NCBI RefSeq assembly: GCF_000633395.1
Contig: NZ_AYMU01000001.1
Location: 248,001-312,000, forward strand
From: Pseudomonas sp. PH1b
Lineage (GTDB): Bacteria > Pseudomonadota > Gammaproteobacteria > Pseudomonadales > Pseudomonadaceae
Length of the DNA: 64,000 nt
Direction: 5' to 3'
Notes under the pieces: generated by a model
Told to the model about the DNA's origin: nothing
Databases searched by the model: none
The model's input: only the letters and a program-made list of their open reading frames with translations
In this document: piece by piece, positions 26,729-37,435 of the stretch
How positions within the stretch are numbered: position 1 is the first letter of the stretch
How the letters are laid out: every line of letters begins with the position of its first letter
Position numbers and translations under genes: made by a program

Positions 26729-27199
26729 ATGTCTTCAAAAGAGCCCGATGTCTGGTTCCGTTTTGTCAGGGCTCACAGGACGGTGATTCGGGAAATCGAG
26801 CGCCGCCTGGCCCAGGCCGGATTGCCGGCCTATGCCTGGTACGACGCCCTGTGGGGCCTGGAAAGCGGCGCCGAAGGCACGCGGCGCATGCATGAATTGG
26901 CCGATGTGCTGGCCATCGAGCGCTACAACCTCACGCGCCTGGTGGACCGTCTGGAAAAAGACGGCCTGGTGCAGCGCTCGCGCTGTGAGGGCGATGGCCG
27001 TGCGGCCTTTGTCAGCATCACCGACGAAGGGCGAAAACTGCGCAAGAAGATGTGGAAAATCTACGAAGCGACAGTCGCCGAGCTGTTTCTCTCGCAATTG
27101 GACAGCGAGCACAAACACGCCTTTGCCGATGCACTGGAACGCACCGCGGCCCTGGCCCGGGCGGCGGCCAGCGGTGGCGAGGCACGCTCCAAGGCCTGA
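26729..27199 (+). CDS. MarR-family transcriptional regulator
   Basis: 156 residues from ATG 26729 (MSSKEPDVWFRFVRAHRTV). The winged HTH is clear: LADVLAIERYNLTRLVDRLEKDGLVQRSRCEGDGRAAFVSITDEGRKL, including the D-R wing motif. Flanked by helices for dimerisation. It is divergent from the orphan E1 gene and convergent with the split E1 homologue; both carry the TTGCAATTGCAA palindrome upstream. The obvious model is that it represses both in the absence of a small ligand, which is inference. Confidence 0.9.
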   Translation: MSSKEPDVWFRFVRAHRTVIREIERRLAQAGLPAYAWYDALWGLESGAEGTRRMHELADVLAIERYNLTRLVDRLEKDGLVQRSRCEGDGRAAFVSITDEGRKLRKKMWKIYEATVAELFLSQLDSEHKHAFADALERTAALARAAASGGEARSKA

Positions 27200-27210
27200 G
27201 CCTGGCGCCG

Positions 27211-28299
27211 TCATGGCAGGCCGTAGGTCGCCATCGCCTGTTCCACACACTGCATGGGCAGTTGCCCGGCGTCCGCCAGGCTCTTGAGGGCCAGTACGGC
27301 GATCCAGCGTGCCTCGGGGCAGCGTCCGCGTCGTGGGTCGCGGGCAGCATCGAAGGAGTCGGTGCCCAGGGCCACCAGCTCGGCCCTGAGGTGAGGGCGC
27401 AGTTGTTCGGCCACCGCCTGGCCGTAGCCGGTCACTGCAAGCACCGGTGCCGAATCATCCGCCAGGCAGCGCTGCAGGTGTGAATCGCGCTTTTCCTGGC
27501 CAGGATGCAGGTGGTTCCAGTGCTGTGCCGCAGCCGCTTCCCGCGCCAGGCGGGTGTAGCTGGGGCAACTCCAGAGCTGGCTGGCCACGTTCCAATCCCG
27601 CTGCAGCAGATCTGCCGCGGCCCTGACCTGGGCAAGCGCCCGGCCGGCGCCCAGCAGGCGCACGTGCCTACCTGCTGCATGCGCAGCGGTGTCCGCCACT
27701 TTGTACATGCCCTGCAACGCGGCCTGCTTTTGCTCGGGCGTCAGTTCCAGTTGCAGCTCATGGTCATGCAAGGCCAGGTAGTAGAAGCCTGGCTGGCCCT
27801 CGACATACAGGCGTTGCAGGGCCTCCAGGACAATCGCTTCGGCCTCCGCGCCAGTGGCCGGATCGAAGGGCAGGCAGTGCGGGTTGTGGGCCAGCCACAA
27901 CGCCAGCGATGGGTCGGCACCCTTGGGCCATGGGGAGGTCCGGGTCTCGCTGTCGTTGCACAGGATGCCCCGCGCTGCCGTCTCGGCACTGACCGCACAC
28001 AACTGCGCCGAGGAACTGGAACGGTGCAGATAAAGCAGCGGCTTTTCCGCGCTATCAGTGCAGAACCACAGCGGCCAGGCGCTGATCCGGGTACTTCGCG
28101 GTGGCGCGCCGTGGCTGCGCACCACAAAGGACTGGCGCGCGGTGCGCCGGTCCAGCTCCAGGGTATTGGCCATCTCCAGCACGGTATTGAGTGGCGAGCC
28201 GCCAGGGTTGCGCACGCTCCTGAGCAGATCCAGGCAGGCCTGGGCCGCCTGTTGAGCAAGGGCCGTGTGGCGAGTGGAGAACAGTGAGGATGGGTTCAT
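27211..28299 (-). CDS. Stand-alone homologue of the E1 C-terminal domain
   Basis: 362 residues. From about residue 160 it aligns by eye with the C-terminal third of the neighbouring E1: RLYVEGQPGFYYLAL versus RMYVQQEDVYYYITL, ALGTDSFDAARDPR versus ALGTDGFGQSDTRE, and IAVLALKSLADAGQLP versus IAVAALKALADDGKIP. The first 150 residues do not contain the GDG-N TPP motif, so it should not be catalytic alone. It may be a regulatory or structural subunit, or a remnant kept under the same control. Start codon ATG 28299; a TTGCAATTGCAA operator lies 57 bp upstream. Confidence 0.85.
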   Translation of the reverse strand: MNPSSLFSTRHTALAQQAAQACLDLLRSVRNPGGSPLNTVLEMANTLELDRRTARQSFVVRSHGAPPRSTRISAWPLWFCTDSAEKPLLYLHRSSSSAQLCAVSAETAARGILCNDSETRTSPWPKGADPSLALWLAHNPHCLPFDPATGAEAEAIVLEALQRLYVEGQPGFYYLALHDHELQLELTPEQKQAALQGMYKVADTAAHAAGRHVRLLGAGRALAQVRAAADLLQRDWNVASQLWSCPSYTRLAREAAAAQHWNHLHPGQEKRDSHLQRCLADDSAPVLAVTGYGQAVAEQLRPHLRAELVALGTDSFDAARDPRRGRCPEARWIAVLALKSLADAGQLPMQCVEQAMATYGLP

Positions 28300-28355
28300 G
28301 CTTGGCGCCGTCCGCAGGGGGGAGAGCGGCTACCCTAACGGATTGGCAAATATTA

Positions 28356-28382
28356 TTGCAATTGCAATCATTGCAGTTGCAT
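28356..28382. promoter_or_regulatory. Second TTGCAATTGCAA operator with half-sites
   Basis: TTGCAATTGCAA at 28356-28367, then TTGCAGTTGCA at 28371-28381. Same motif as at 26647-26658, upstream of the split E1 homologue. Confidence 0.65.
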
Positions 28383-28551
28383 CTGTGTCCGAAGGTTAAA
28401 TTTCTCATGGGCTGTTACGTTTTAATGGTAGAAATCCTGACTTGGGGGGTAGTATTTTTTCTGTCATCCCGGCACTTTATGCTGATCCCGATGGTCATTA
28501 GGTCCAGGGTTATTCAACAAGGTCAGTCAATAACGGAAAAAGGAGTCCGCC

Positions 28552-28638
28552 ATGGACGAATACCAAGAGGAACTGCTGGAGTATCAAGCTTTCGAGCTGG
28601 ATCCTCTGGAACCCGCAGACGACGCCACCGAGCTGTAA
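28552..28638 (+). CDS. 28-residue acidic small protein
   Basis: A 28-codon ORF starting MDEYQEELLE and ending ADDATEL, behind a very strong ribosome site (AAAAAGGAG, 6 nt before ATG). About 40 percent of residues are Asp/Glu and there is no basic residue. The last three codons and stop are built into an intrinsic terminator (stem 28622-28630/28642-28650, T-run to 28659), so the transcript is a compact monocistron. It is too short for ordinary gene callers. No homologue function recalled; the codon choice and ribosome site argue for translation. Confidence 0.72.
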   Translation: MDEYQEELLEYQAFELDPLEPADDATEL

Positions 28639-28660
28639 CGCCGGTGGCGTTTTTTTTTGC
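28622..28660 (+). terminator. Terminator overlapping the end of the 28-aa gene
   Basis: 9-bp stem ACGCCACCG/CGGTGGCGT with an 11-nt loop containing the stop codon, then nine T residues. Confidence 0.88.
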
Positions 28661-28667
28661 CGTTTTT

Positions 28668-29708
28668 CTAGCCGAGCTGCCGCTGGCTGCGGCGAAATTC
28701 CCCAGGGGTCTGGCCAGTCCAGCGCTTGAACGCCCGTTGAAACGCCTCGGCTGAGGCAAAGCCCAACAGATAGGCAATCTCCCCGAACGCCAGTTCTGTA
28801 TCGCGAATATAGGTCGTGGCCAAGTCGCGGCGGGTGTCATTGAGAATCGCCCGGAACTGCGTCCCTTCTTCCGCCAGCTTGCGCCGCAAGGTCCAGGTCG
28901 GCAGCTTCAGGCGCATCGCCACTTCTTCCAGGTCAGGCTCGCGGCCACCGTTGAGCAACGGCCCCAGCATTTGAATGATGCGTTCGCGCAGGCTGCGGGT
29001 GCGAGTCAGTTGCTCCAGCTCGCTTTCGCACAGTTGCACCAGATGCCGCCAGGTGCTCGGGCAATGTTCCGGGTTGCGCAGGCCCAGGCTGGCCTGGCTC
29101 AGGCGCAACTGGTTCTGTTCGGCGCCGAAGTGGATGGGCGTGGGGCCGAGCACGGCGTAGGCGTCGTGGTAGTCGGGGCGCTCGAATTCGATATCGATCT
29201 GTTCAGCGTGGATCACCTGACCGGCGACGCTGGACAGCTGCTGCAGCCAGCCGGAGATGATCGAGTCCACCACAAAGCGGTTGTAGGCGTTGTACGGGCT
29301 GATGGAGTAGAAGCGCAGCCAGGCGCCGTCGGCGTCCTCGTGAAAGCTCGATTGGCCACGGTAGTTGGAGCCGTACAAGGCTTCGAAGCGGGTCAGGCAG
29401 CGGGCGGCTTCGCGCACGGTGGGGGCTTGTGCGGCGGTGACTCCGGCCAGCCCAGCCTGGCTCAGCCGGCTGAGGCGGCCCATGCGCAGGCCCAGTGCCG
29501 GGGCGTCGGTGAGCAGGATCGCCGCATGCCCCAGGCGCATGTAGCGGGGGATCGACAGCCGGGCCCCAGCCTGCGCCAGCCGTGCCGCGTCGAGGGCGTA
29601 TTGCTCGAGCAGCGGGTCCGGGTCCAGGCCATGGCTGCGCACCGCGTCCGCCAGGCTGTGGACAAAGCCCACCGACAAGTCCCCCAGGCGCATCGGCGGG
29701 GTTTTCAT
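28668..29708 (-). CDS. AraC-family transcriptional regulator
   Basis: 346 residues. N-terminal Arabinose_bd-like ligand domain, C-terminal double HTH (LEEVAMRLKLPTWTLRRKLAEEGTQFRAILNDTRRDLA ... IAYLLGFASAEAFQRAFKRWTGQTPGEFR), a textbook AraC signature. It starts 3 bp after the stop of the nitrilase-like gene, so the two form an operon with the enzyme first. Probably autoregulates that operon; a 7-bp inverted repeat upstream of the enzyme gene (30892-30908) is a candidate site. Confidence 0.93.
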   Translation of the reverse strand: MKTPPMRLGDLSVGFVHSLADAVRSHGLDPDPLLEQYALDAARLAQAGARLSIPRYMRLGHAAILLTDAPALGLRMGRLSRLSQAGLAGVTAAQAPTVREAARCLTRFEALYGSNYRGQSSFHEDADGAWLRFYSISPYNAYNRFVVDSIISGWLQQLSSVAGQVIHAEQIDIEFERPDYHDAYAVLGPTPIHFGAEQNQLRLSQASLGLRNPEHCPSTWRHLVQLCESELEQLTRTRSLRERIIQMLGPLLNGGREPDLEEVAMRLKLPTWTLRRKLAEEGTQFRAILNDTRRDLATTYIRDTELAFGEIAYLLGFASAEAFQRAFKRWTGQTPGEFRRSQRQLG

Positions 29709-29711
29709 CGG

Positions 29712-30842
29712 TTACAGCCAGATGTTCAGCAAGCGGGCACCTCGGGCATCTTCATCGGCAAAGGTCTGGCCGTTGCGGTTGATGAAGCTGTTGCCGCTGC
29801 TGTGCTGGTCCCAGAACTGGCCACGCAGGAACACACTGGCTCCCGCGCCGGCAAGACTGCTGGGAGCCCGGCTGGTGAGGGTCAAGCGGTGCCAGGCATC
29901 GCCCTCGCTGGCTTCCTCGGGCTTGAGGCTGACTTCGCTGGGAGTGGTAATGCTCTTGAAGCCGCGCCAAGGTTTGTCCCAGCTGTCCTTGCCGAGGATA
30001 AAGGCCGGTACCGCTATCAACTGGGCGTTCTGCTCGTCGAGCTTGCGGTAGTTGGCCGGGTACCAACTGTCGCTGCCGATCAGCACCCCAAGGCGGCCTG
30101 CCGGGGTATCGATGACCTGCACCGTTTGCTTGGCATCCCCTTGTACGTAGCCACTTTCGGCATAGGTCGGGTAGATCTGGCGCTGAGGCTGGCCGATCGG
30201 CAGGCCATCGCTGCCAAATACCAGGCTGCTGTTGTACAGGGCGCCGCTGCCGATTTGCAGGTTGCCCTGGCTGACGCTGGGTTCCGGCAGGATGATCGAG
30301 CCGGCCACCAGGGTTACATGGAATTCCTTGGCCAGGCCGCCAAACAGCTGTTGGTAGTCCTTGGCCATCTTTTTCGCCTTCATGCGCAGGTGTGCGTCGT
30401 CCAGGCGGCTGTCACCCTTGGCCATGAGCAATGCCTTGAGGAACGGCAGCGGGTTGCTCACCGCCAGCCAGTTCATTGCTTCCTTCAGGGAGGTGGCCTG
30501 GTACAGCTCGTTCTTTTCGCCACTGACCATCAGCCAGGTACCAACGTGTTCCGGCAGCACGACGATGGTCTTGTCATTCACCAGGCCCTGGTCACGGGCC
30601 TGTTGCAGGTAGGCCGCGAGCTTGCGATGCAGGCGCTCGGTGCTTTGGTAGTCGGTGGGGAACAGCTCTGGCTGAATCGCCAGCAGGTTGCCGTGATCGG
30701 CAGGCACTCCCTGGTCGACGGCGAGCTGGATGCGCAGGTCCGACAGGTAGTGCGCCCCTGGGCGGTCGCGGGTCCAGACTCCGTAACTGGTGAGGGCGGC
30801 GAGCAAGGCCAGGGTGAGGATGGTGTAGAGAAGTTTGCGCAT
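29712..30842 (-). CDS. Membrane-anchored carbon-nitrogen hydrolase (nitrilase superfamily) lacking the catalytic Cys
   Basis: 376 residues from ATG 30842; residues 5-22 form a signal anchor, so the domain is probably periplasmic. The nitrilase fold is suggested by VVLPEHVG with the expected Glu98 and by a segment GRLGVLIGSDSWYPANYR, where the family normally has I-C-x-D/E. Here the Cys position is Gly (codon near 30075-30077). The enzyme may therefore be inactive or use other chemistry. It leads an operon with an AraC regulator. Substrate not inferable. Confidence 0.8.
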   Translation of the reverse strand: MRKLLYTILTLALLAALTSYGVWTRDRPGAHYLSDLRIQLAVDQGVPADHGNLLAIQPELFPTDYQSTERLHRKLAAYLQQARDQGLVNDKTIVVLPEHVGTWLMVSGEKNELYQATSLKEAMNWLAVSNPLPFLKALLMAKGDSRLDDAHLRMKAKKMAKDYQQLFGGLAKEFHVTLVAGSIILPEPSVSQGNLQIGSGALYNSSLVFGSDGLPIGQPQRQIYPTYAESGYVQGDAKQTVQVIDTPAGRLGVLIGSDSWYPANYRKLDEQNAQLIAVPAFILGKDSWDKPWRGFKSITTPSEVSLKPEEASEGDAWHRLTLTSRAPSSLAGAGASVFLRGQFWDQHSSGNSFINRNGQTFADEDARGARLLNIWL

Positions 30843-30891
30843 GGGAAAACAGTCAGCGGCCGAGTGCTGGATCGTGACATTTCTCTGAAAT

Positions 30892-30908
30892 CTGTACCAA
30901 AGGTACAG
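30892..30908. promoter_or_regulatory. Inverted repeat upstream of the nitrilase-AraC operon
   Basis: CTGTACC-AAA-GGTACAG, perfect 7-bp arms, 50 bp before the start at 30842. Spacing CTG-N11-CAG does not fit LexA. Possible AraC or other operator. Confidence 0.45.
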
Positions 30909-31462
30909 CAAAACAACATGTTAGAACGTTTTTTGGCTGAAATGGCAAGTTTTTCAGCAATGCGCCGGGTTTTCGCCGTCAGGTTGATCGAGGTCGGTGT
31001 TGCTGGCCACCTGGGCCCTTTCTGCTGTTTGTCGGCGCAGGAAAACCAGGCCTGGGATGCCGGCAGTCTTTCCTGGGGGCACAGGCGCAGCGAATAACCC
31101 GTCCAGCGAGGTATTCCACATTGGGTTCGGGTTCTGACGGTATCTAGTGTGATGTTACGGATTCTACGGGGTTATTCCTGTTCCACATTTTCTTATTGAG
31201 CTTAAAAGTAGTGTGGGATGTGACTTTTTAGAGAAAGTTGCTTTGAAAGTTTTCGGTTAATTGACGTAAGTGTCGAGTTTTCCTGGACTTTATAGTGCGG
31301 GTTTAGACTGGCTGGTCATTCATAACAGATGTAGTTTTATCTGGCGGGTCAGGCCGCCGCTTAGCAGGTGTAACTTTATTTCCGGGCCTTTAATTTTTTT
31401 TGCCATTAAGCTGTGCTTCCCTAATCGAGCTCGTTCCCAGCCATTTTATTCAAGAGGATGAA
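30909..31462. other. AT-rich non-coding region before the desaturase gene
   Basis: About 550 bp with no supported ORF; much richer in A/T than the surroundings, especially 31140-31440. The hexamer-plus TTCCACATT occurs at about 31113 and 31181. It probably contains the desaturase promoter and may mark acquired DNA. Confidence 0.5.
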
Positions 31463-32533
31463 ATGATGAATCTCTTAGAAAAAGAGTATGACGGTGATCA
31501 TCCAATGACCGATCAGCAACTAAGTGAAGAGGTCAGCAGGAAAATCACCGAACACAGTAACGACTTGCGAAAGCGCTATCCGATCTTGAGTTATCAAAAT
31601 GCTATTGGTTCAAGTGTCATGGCTTTTTCGATACTCGGGATGCTGGTCTCCGGCAGTCTGTATGTGAAAGGCATCATACCGGCCTGGTTATGTATTCTGG
31701 TGAACGCATTAATGACATCGTTCATTCATGAACTTGAACATGATCTGATTCACCGGTTGTATTTCAGAAAGCAGCCTTTGGCGCACAACTTCATGATGCT
31801 GCTGTGCTGGCTGGCCCGCCCGGGGATGCCCAGCCCCTGGGTTCGGCGCAATCTGCACTTTCATCATCACAAGGAGTCGGGAACCAATACCGATGTCGAA
31901 GCCTGGATCACCACCAGCGGCAACCCCTGGGGCCTGCTGCGGTTGCTGAAGCTGGTGGATGGTTTCCTGTTCGGCTTTGCGAATGCCGTGCGTGCCCCGG
32001 GTTGGCGGCAAAAGATGCATCTGCTAGGCAAGATCATTCGCCTCAATACGCCTCTGGGGTTTTTGTACTGGGGGTGCTGGTACGTATTCCTGGGTTATCA
32101 CTTATACACCTTGGCCGCGCCGTTGCTGGGTATGGACTTGCATATTTCAGCCGCGACCTTGCAGGTGATGAATGTAGTCGATAGCGCAGTGGTCATTGTT
32201 GTTGCACCCAATATGATTCGACAATTCTGTCTGTATTTCATCAGTTCCAACATGCACTACTACGGTGATGTCATGCCGCGAAATGTGCTGCAGCAGACTC
32301 AAGTGATGAACCATTGGTTGTTGTGGCCGTTCCAGTTGTTCTGTTTCAACTTTGGCAGTACTCACAGTATTCACCACTTTGTGGTGAGGGATCCTTTCTA
32401 TTTGCGCCAGATGACAGCGCCCTATGCTCATAAAGTTATGGCGGAGGCGGGGGTCAGGTTTAATGACCTCGGAACTTATCGACGCGCAAATCGTTTTGCG
32501 ATGAATACTACCCAGTTCTCGTCAAGAGGCTGA
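31463..32533 (+). CDS. Membrane fatty acid desaturase family protein
   Basis: 356 residues from ATG 31463 or the adjacent ATG 31466, behind CAAGAGGATG. Three His boxes of the FA_desaturase family are present: HELEHDLIH, HFHHH and HSIHH, plus several membrane helices. Di-iron enzymes of this class introduce double bonds or hydroxyls into acyl chains. It lies in a lower-GC patch and is followed by a serine-hydrolase-fold gene on the same strand; the pair could act on the same acyl substrate. Specific product unknown. Confidence 0.88.
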   Translation: MMNLLEKEYDGDHPMTDQQLSEEVSRKITEHSNDLRKRYPILSYQNAIGSSVMAFSILGMLVSGSLYVKGIIPAWLCILVNALMTSFIHELEHDLIHRLYFRKQPLAHNFMMLLCWLARPGMPSPWVRRNLHFHHHKESGTNTDVEAWITTSGNPWGLLRLLKLVDGFLFGFANAVRAPGWRQKMHLLGKIIRLNTPLGFLYWGCWYVFLGYHLYTLAAPLLGMDLHISAATLQVMNVVDSAVVIVVAPNMIRQFCLYFISSNMHYYGDVMPRNVLQQTQVMNHWLLWPFQLFCFNFGSTHSIHHFVVRDPFYLRQMTAPYAHKVMAEAGVRFNDLGTYRRANRFAMNTTQFSSRG

Positions 32534-32715
32534 GTCAGCTTGTAATACACAACAGCATATTAATGGTTGGGGCGAGCTTCCTTGTAATACAGGAGGCGGG
32601 CTAATTCCTGGGCGCGATTTGCCTGTATCCATATGACTCGAAGGCCAGCAGTCAGTTTTATTGTGGATGAGAGTTACCGCCTGGGTCGGTATTTTAAACG
32701 AATGGAGTCTTGGTA

Positions 32716-33861
32716 ATGGAAGCAAAAGGGACGTGTGCTAATGGGTTCGAAGCCGTTCAACGCGCTTTTGAAGCAATGTTCGATGATTCCCATGAGTTTG
32801 GTGGGGCGGTTTGCATACAAGTCGGCGGCGAGACGGTTGTCGACTTATGGGCCGGTGTGGCAGATCCGCAGGGCGAAAAACCCTGGGACCGCGATACCCT
32901 GGGCAATACCTTCTGCACGGTAAAACCCTTTGCTGCGGTAGCGCTGCTGATGTTGGTGGAGGAGGGCAAGCTGGACCTGGATAAACCGGTGGCCCATTAC
33001 TGGCCTGAGTTCGCTCAGGGCGGCAAAGGCCAGGTCACCCTGCGCCAGGTCATGGCTCACACTTCGGGCATTCCCGCACTTCGAGCGCCAAACCATAACG
33101 CCAAGATGTATGACTGGGAGCACATGACTGAAGTCCTGGCGGCGGAGCCATTGTGGTGGGAGCCGGGGACGGACATGGGGTATGCCACCACCGTCTACGG
33201 CTGGATAGTTGGCGAGATGATCCGTCGGGCCGACGGTCGGGATCCTTGCACCTTTATCCATGAGGAGATCTCGCAACCCAATGAGTTGGATGTGCATCTG
33301 GGAGTGGATGAGCAGCACTTTCATCGCATCGCCCACTATGGCGATTCCAAAGGCCGGGTAGGGGATCGCTATGCGGAGGATTTACGCCAAGTGCTGATCA
33401 GCCAGCCATCCCATGTGGCGACATTGGCCTTCACCAATCCGGGCATGGTGCCCAAAAGAACCTCCGATCCTCGCTGGTGGGGCTATCAGCAACCCGGCGT
33501 GAGTGGATACGGCACAGCCCACGGCCTGGCCGGCTTTTACAGCGCGCTGTTGGGTGGGCGGCTGATCGGGCCTGAGTTGCTGAGTGAGTTCACCCGTGAG
33601 CACAGCAATGGCATGGACCGCATCTGGATGCGACCCATGCGCTACGGGCTGGGCTGCATGATGGAGCAGCCGGACGACCCGGCGGCTTCCCATGGCATGG
33701 GACCCAATACCTTTGGTCATATCGGGCTGGGGGGGCCTATCAGTTTCGCCGACCCCGATCGCGATGTGAGCTTTGGTTTTGTCACCACCACCTCGGGCCG
33801 TCACATGATGATCGACCCTCGTGCGCGGGAACTGGCCGAACTGGCGTACGCGGCGCTCTAG
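32716..33861 (+). CDS. Beta-lactamase/EstB-fold hydrolase or acyltransferase with Cys in the SxxK motif
   Basis: 381 residues. Start ATG 32716, with GGAG 8 nt upstream; a TTG six bases earlier is less likely. The class C beta-lactamase/esterase fold is recognised from GGAVCIQVGGETVVDLWAG, VTLRQVMAHTSGIPAL, the YGW region and GHIGLGG. The nucleophile motif, normally S-x-x-K, reads Cys67-Thr-Val-Lys70. Acylation on a Cys would favour acyl transfer or ester chemistry over beta-lactam hydrolysis, but this is inference. Downstream of the desaturase by 180 bp, possibly co-transcribed. Confidence 0.88.
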   Translation: MEAKGTCANGFEAVQRAFEAMFDDSHEFGGAVCIQVGGETVVDLWAGVADPQGEKPWDRDTLGNTFCTVKPFAAVALLMLVEEGKLDLDKPVAHYWPEFAQGGKGQVTLRQVMAHTSGIPALRAPNHNAKMYDWEHMTEVLAAEPLWWEPGTDMGYATTVYGWIVGEMIRRADGRDPCTFIHEEISQPNELDVHLGVDEQHFHRIAHYGDSKGRVGDRYAEDLRQVLISQPSHVATLAFTNPGMVPKRTSDPRWWGYQQPGVSGYGTAHGLAGFYSALLGGRLIGPELLSEFTREHSNGMDRIWMRPMRYGLGCMMEQPDDPAASHGMGPNTFGHIGLGGPISFADPDRDVSFGFVTTTSGRHMMIDPRARELAELAYAAL

Positions 33862-36214
<2,353 letters not shown>

Positions 36215-36228
36215 TCGGGCGCTGATTC

Positions 36229-36256
36229 GCCCTGTTCACGATCCTCTGAACAGGGC
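36229..36256 (+). repeat. Inverted repeat after fadH
   Basis: Perfect 10-bp arms GCCCTGTTCA/TGAACAGGGC with an 8-nt loop; no T-tract. Terminator-like or an RNA 3'-end stabiliser. Confidence 0.55.
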
Positions 36257-36505
36257 GGGAAACGGCTGCAAAGGCGCCGTTCAGGCGCCTGTCGAATGAG
36301 CGTCTGCGCACCATTCCGGACCTGGCAGGAGCCAGCTGGAACGGTCCTGAACAGGTTTCGGGCGTTCGCTTCACTGCCTGGGCTCTGCCCTTTCCTGGGC
36401 CTCCAGCCTTGCCGTTCCCAGTGCCGCCACCGCTGCTTGCCGCTCCTGGCTGCCCCCTTGCCGCTGTGGTTACACTGGCACTCCTTTGCCCCCAGTAGTG
36501 TGTCG

Positions 36506-37435
36506 ATGTCTTTTCCTGATTCCTTTGCTTGGCTCCCTCATGCACCGCTGCACCGGCTGGAGCTGGACTGGCTGTGCCAGGCCGGCGTCGAGGTGGCACT
36601 GTTGCGCCTGGACCTGATCGATCCACTGATTTCCGGCAACAAGTGGTTCAAGCTGGTGCAACACCTGGCGGCGGCGCGGCAGGCCGGTGCCCAGGGCATC
36701 ATCAGCCTTGGCGGGGCGCATTCCAATCACCTGCATGCCCTGGCCGCCGCTGGCCAGCGCTTCGCCTTTCCCACGGTCGGGTTGTTGCGCGGCCATCCCC
36801 AGGACACGCCGACCGTGCTCGATCTGCAACGCTTCGGCATGCAATTGCACTGGCTGGGTTACGGCGGCTATCGAGCCCGCCACGAGGCCGGATTCTGGGG
36901 GCCCTGGCAGGCGCAGTACCCGCACTTGCATCCGGTGCCCGAGGGCGGTGGCGGTTTGCCCGGTGCCCTGGGCTGCCTGCCATTGCGTGATCAGGTGCAG
37001 CAGCAGTTGCCGGCCCTTGGCTGGGATGACTATCACGGCTGGTGGCTGGCCGCCGGCACCGGCACGACGCTGGCCGGGCTGGTGCTGGCGGAAGACGGCG
37101 CGCACCCGGTGCATGGCGCGCTGGCGGTGCCGGACGATCATGGGGTGGCCCAGCAGGTTGAGAGTATTCTCAGGGCCGCCGGCCGGCCGGCGCAGGGTTA
37201 CCAGTTGCTGGATGCCAGCCGTGGCGGTTTTGCCAAGGTCGACGAGCCGCTCCTGGCGTTTATCCGCAGCAGCGAGCAACAGTGCGCGGTGCCGTTGGAG
37301 CCGCTGTACACCGGCAAGGCGCTGCTGGCCCTGCATGAGCAGGTCCTGGCCGGACGGATTGCCCGGGGCAGTCGCTGGATCTTCGTCCATACCGGCGGCC
37401 TGCAGGGCCGCCGTGGGTTATTGGCTCAGGCCTGA
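36506..37435 (+). CDS. D-cysteine desulfhydrase / ACC deaminase-family PLP enzyme
   Basis: 309 residues from ATG 36506 (MSFPDSFAWLPHAPLHRLE); the long upstream extension is a GC-rich shadow. Fold type II PLP enzyme: Lys46 in LISGNKWFKL should bind PLP, LGGAHSNHLHALAAAG is the phosphate/substrate loop, and AAGTGTTLAGL is the glycine-rich cofactor loop. Members deaminate D-cysteine or 1-aminocyclopropane-1-carboxylate. Which applies cannot be decided here. The 3' end overlaps the convergent cytochrome b561 gene by 10 bp. Confidence 0.88.
   Translation: MSFPDSFAWLPHAPLHRLELDWLCQAGVEVALLRLDLIDPLISGNKWFKLVQHLAAARQAGAQGIISLGGAHSNHLHALAAAGQRFAFPTVGLLRGHPQDTPTVLDLQRFGMQLHWLGYGGYRARHEAGFWGPWQAQYPHLHPVPEGGGGLPGALGCLPLRDQVQQQLPALGWDDYHGWWLAAGTGTTLAGLVLAEDGAHPVHGALAVPDDHGVAQQVESILRAAGRPAQGYQLLDASRGGFAKVDEPLLAFIRSSEQQCAVPLEPLYTGKALLALHEQVLAGRIARGSRWIFVHTGGLQGRRGLLAQA

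Noticed and set aside
30892..30908. CTGTACCAAAGGTACAG as a LexA box
   Set aside because: The spacing is CTG-N11-CAG, one base too long for LexA; kept only as a generic inverted repeat.
28971..31097. 708-codon plus-strand frame across the AraC and nitrilase-like genes
   Set aside because: Spans two well-supported opposite-strand genes and their junction; low-complexity composition with no domain.
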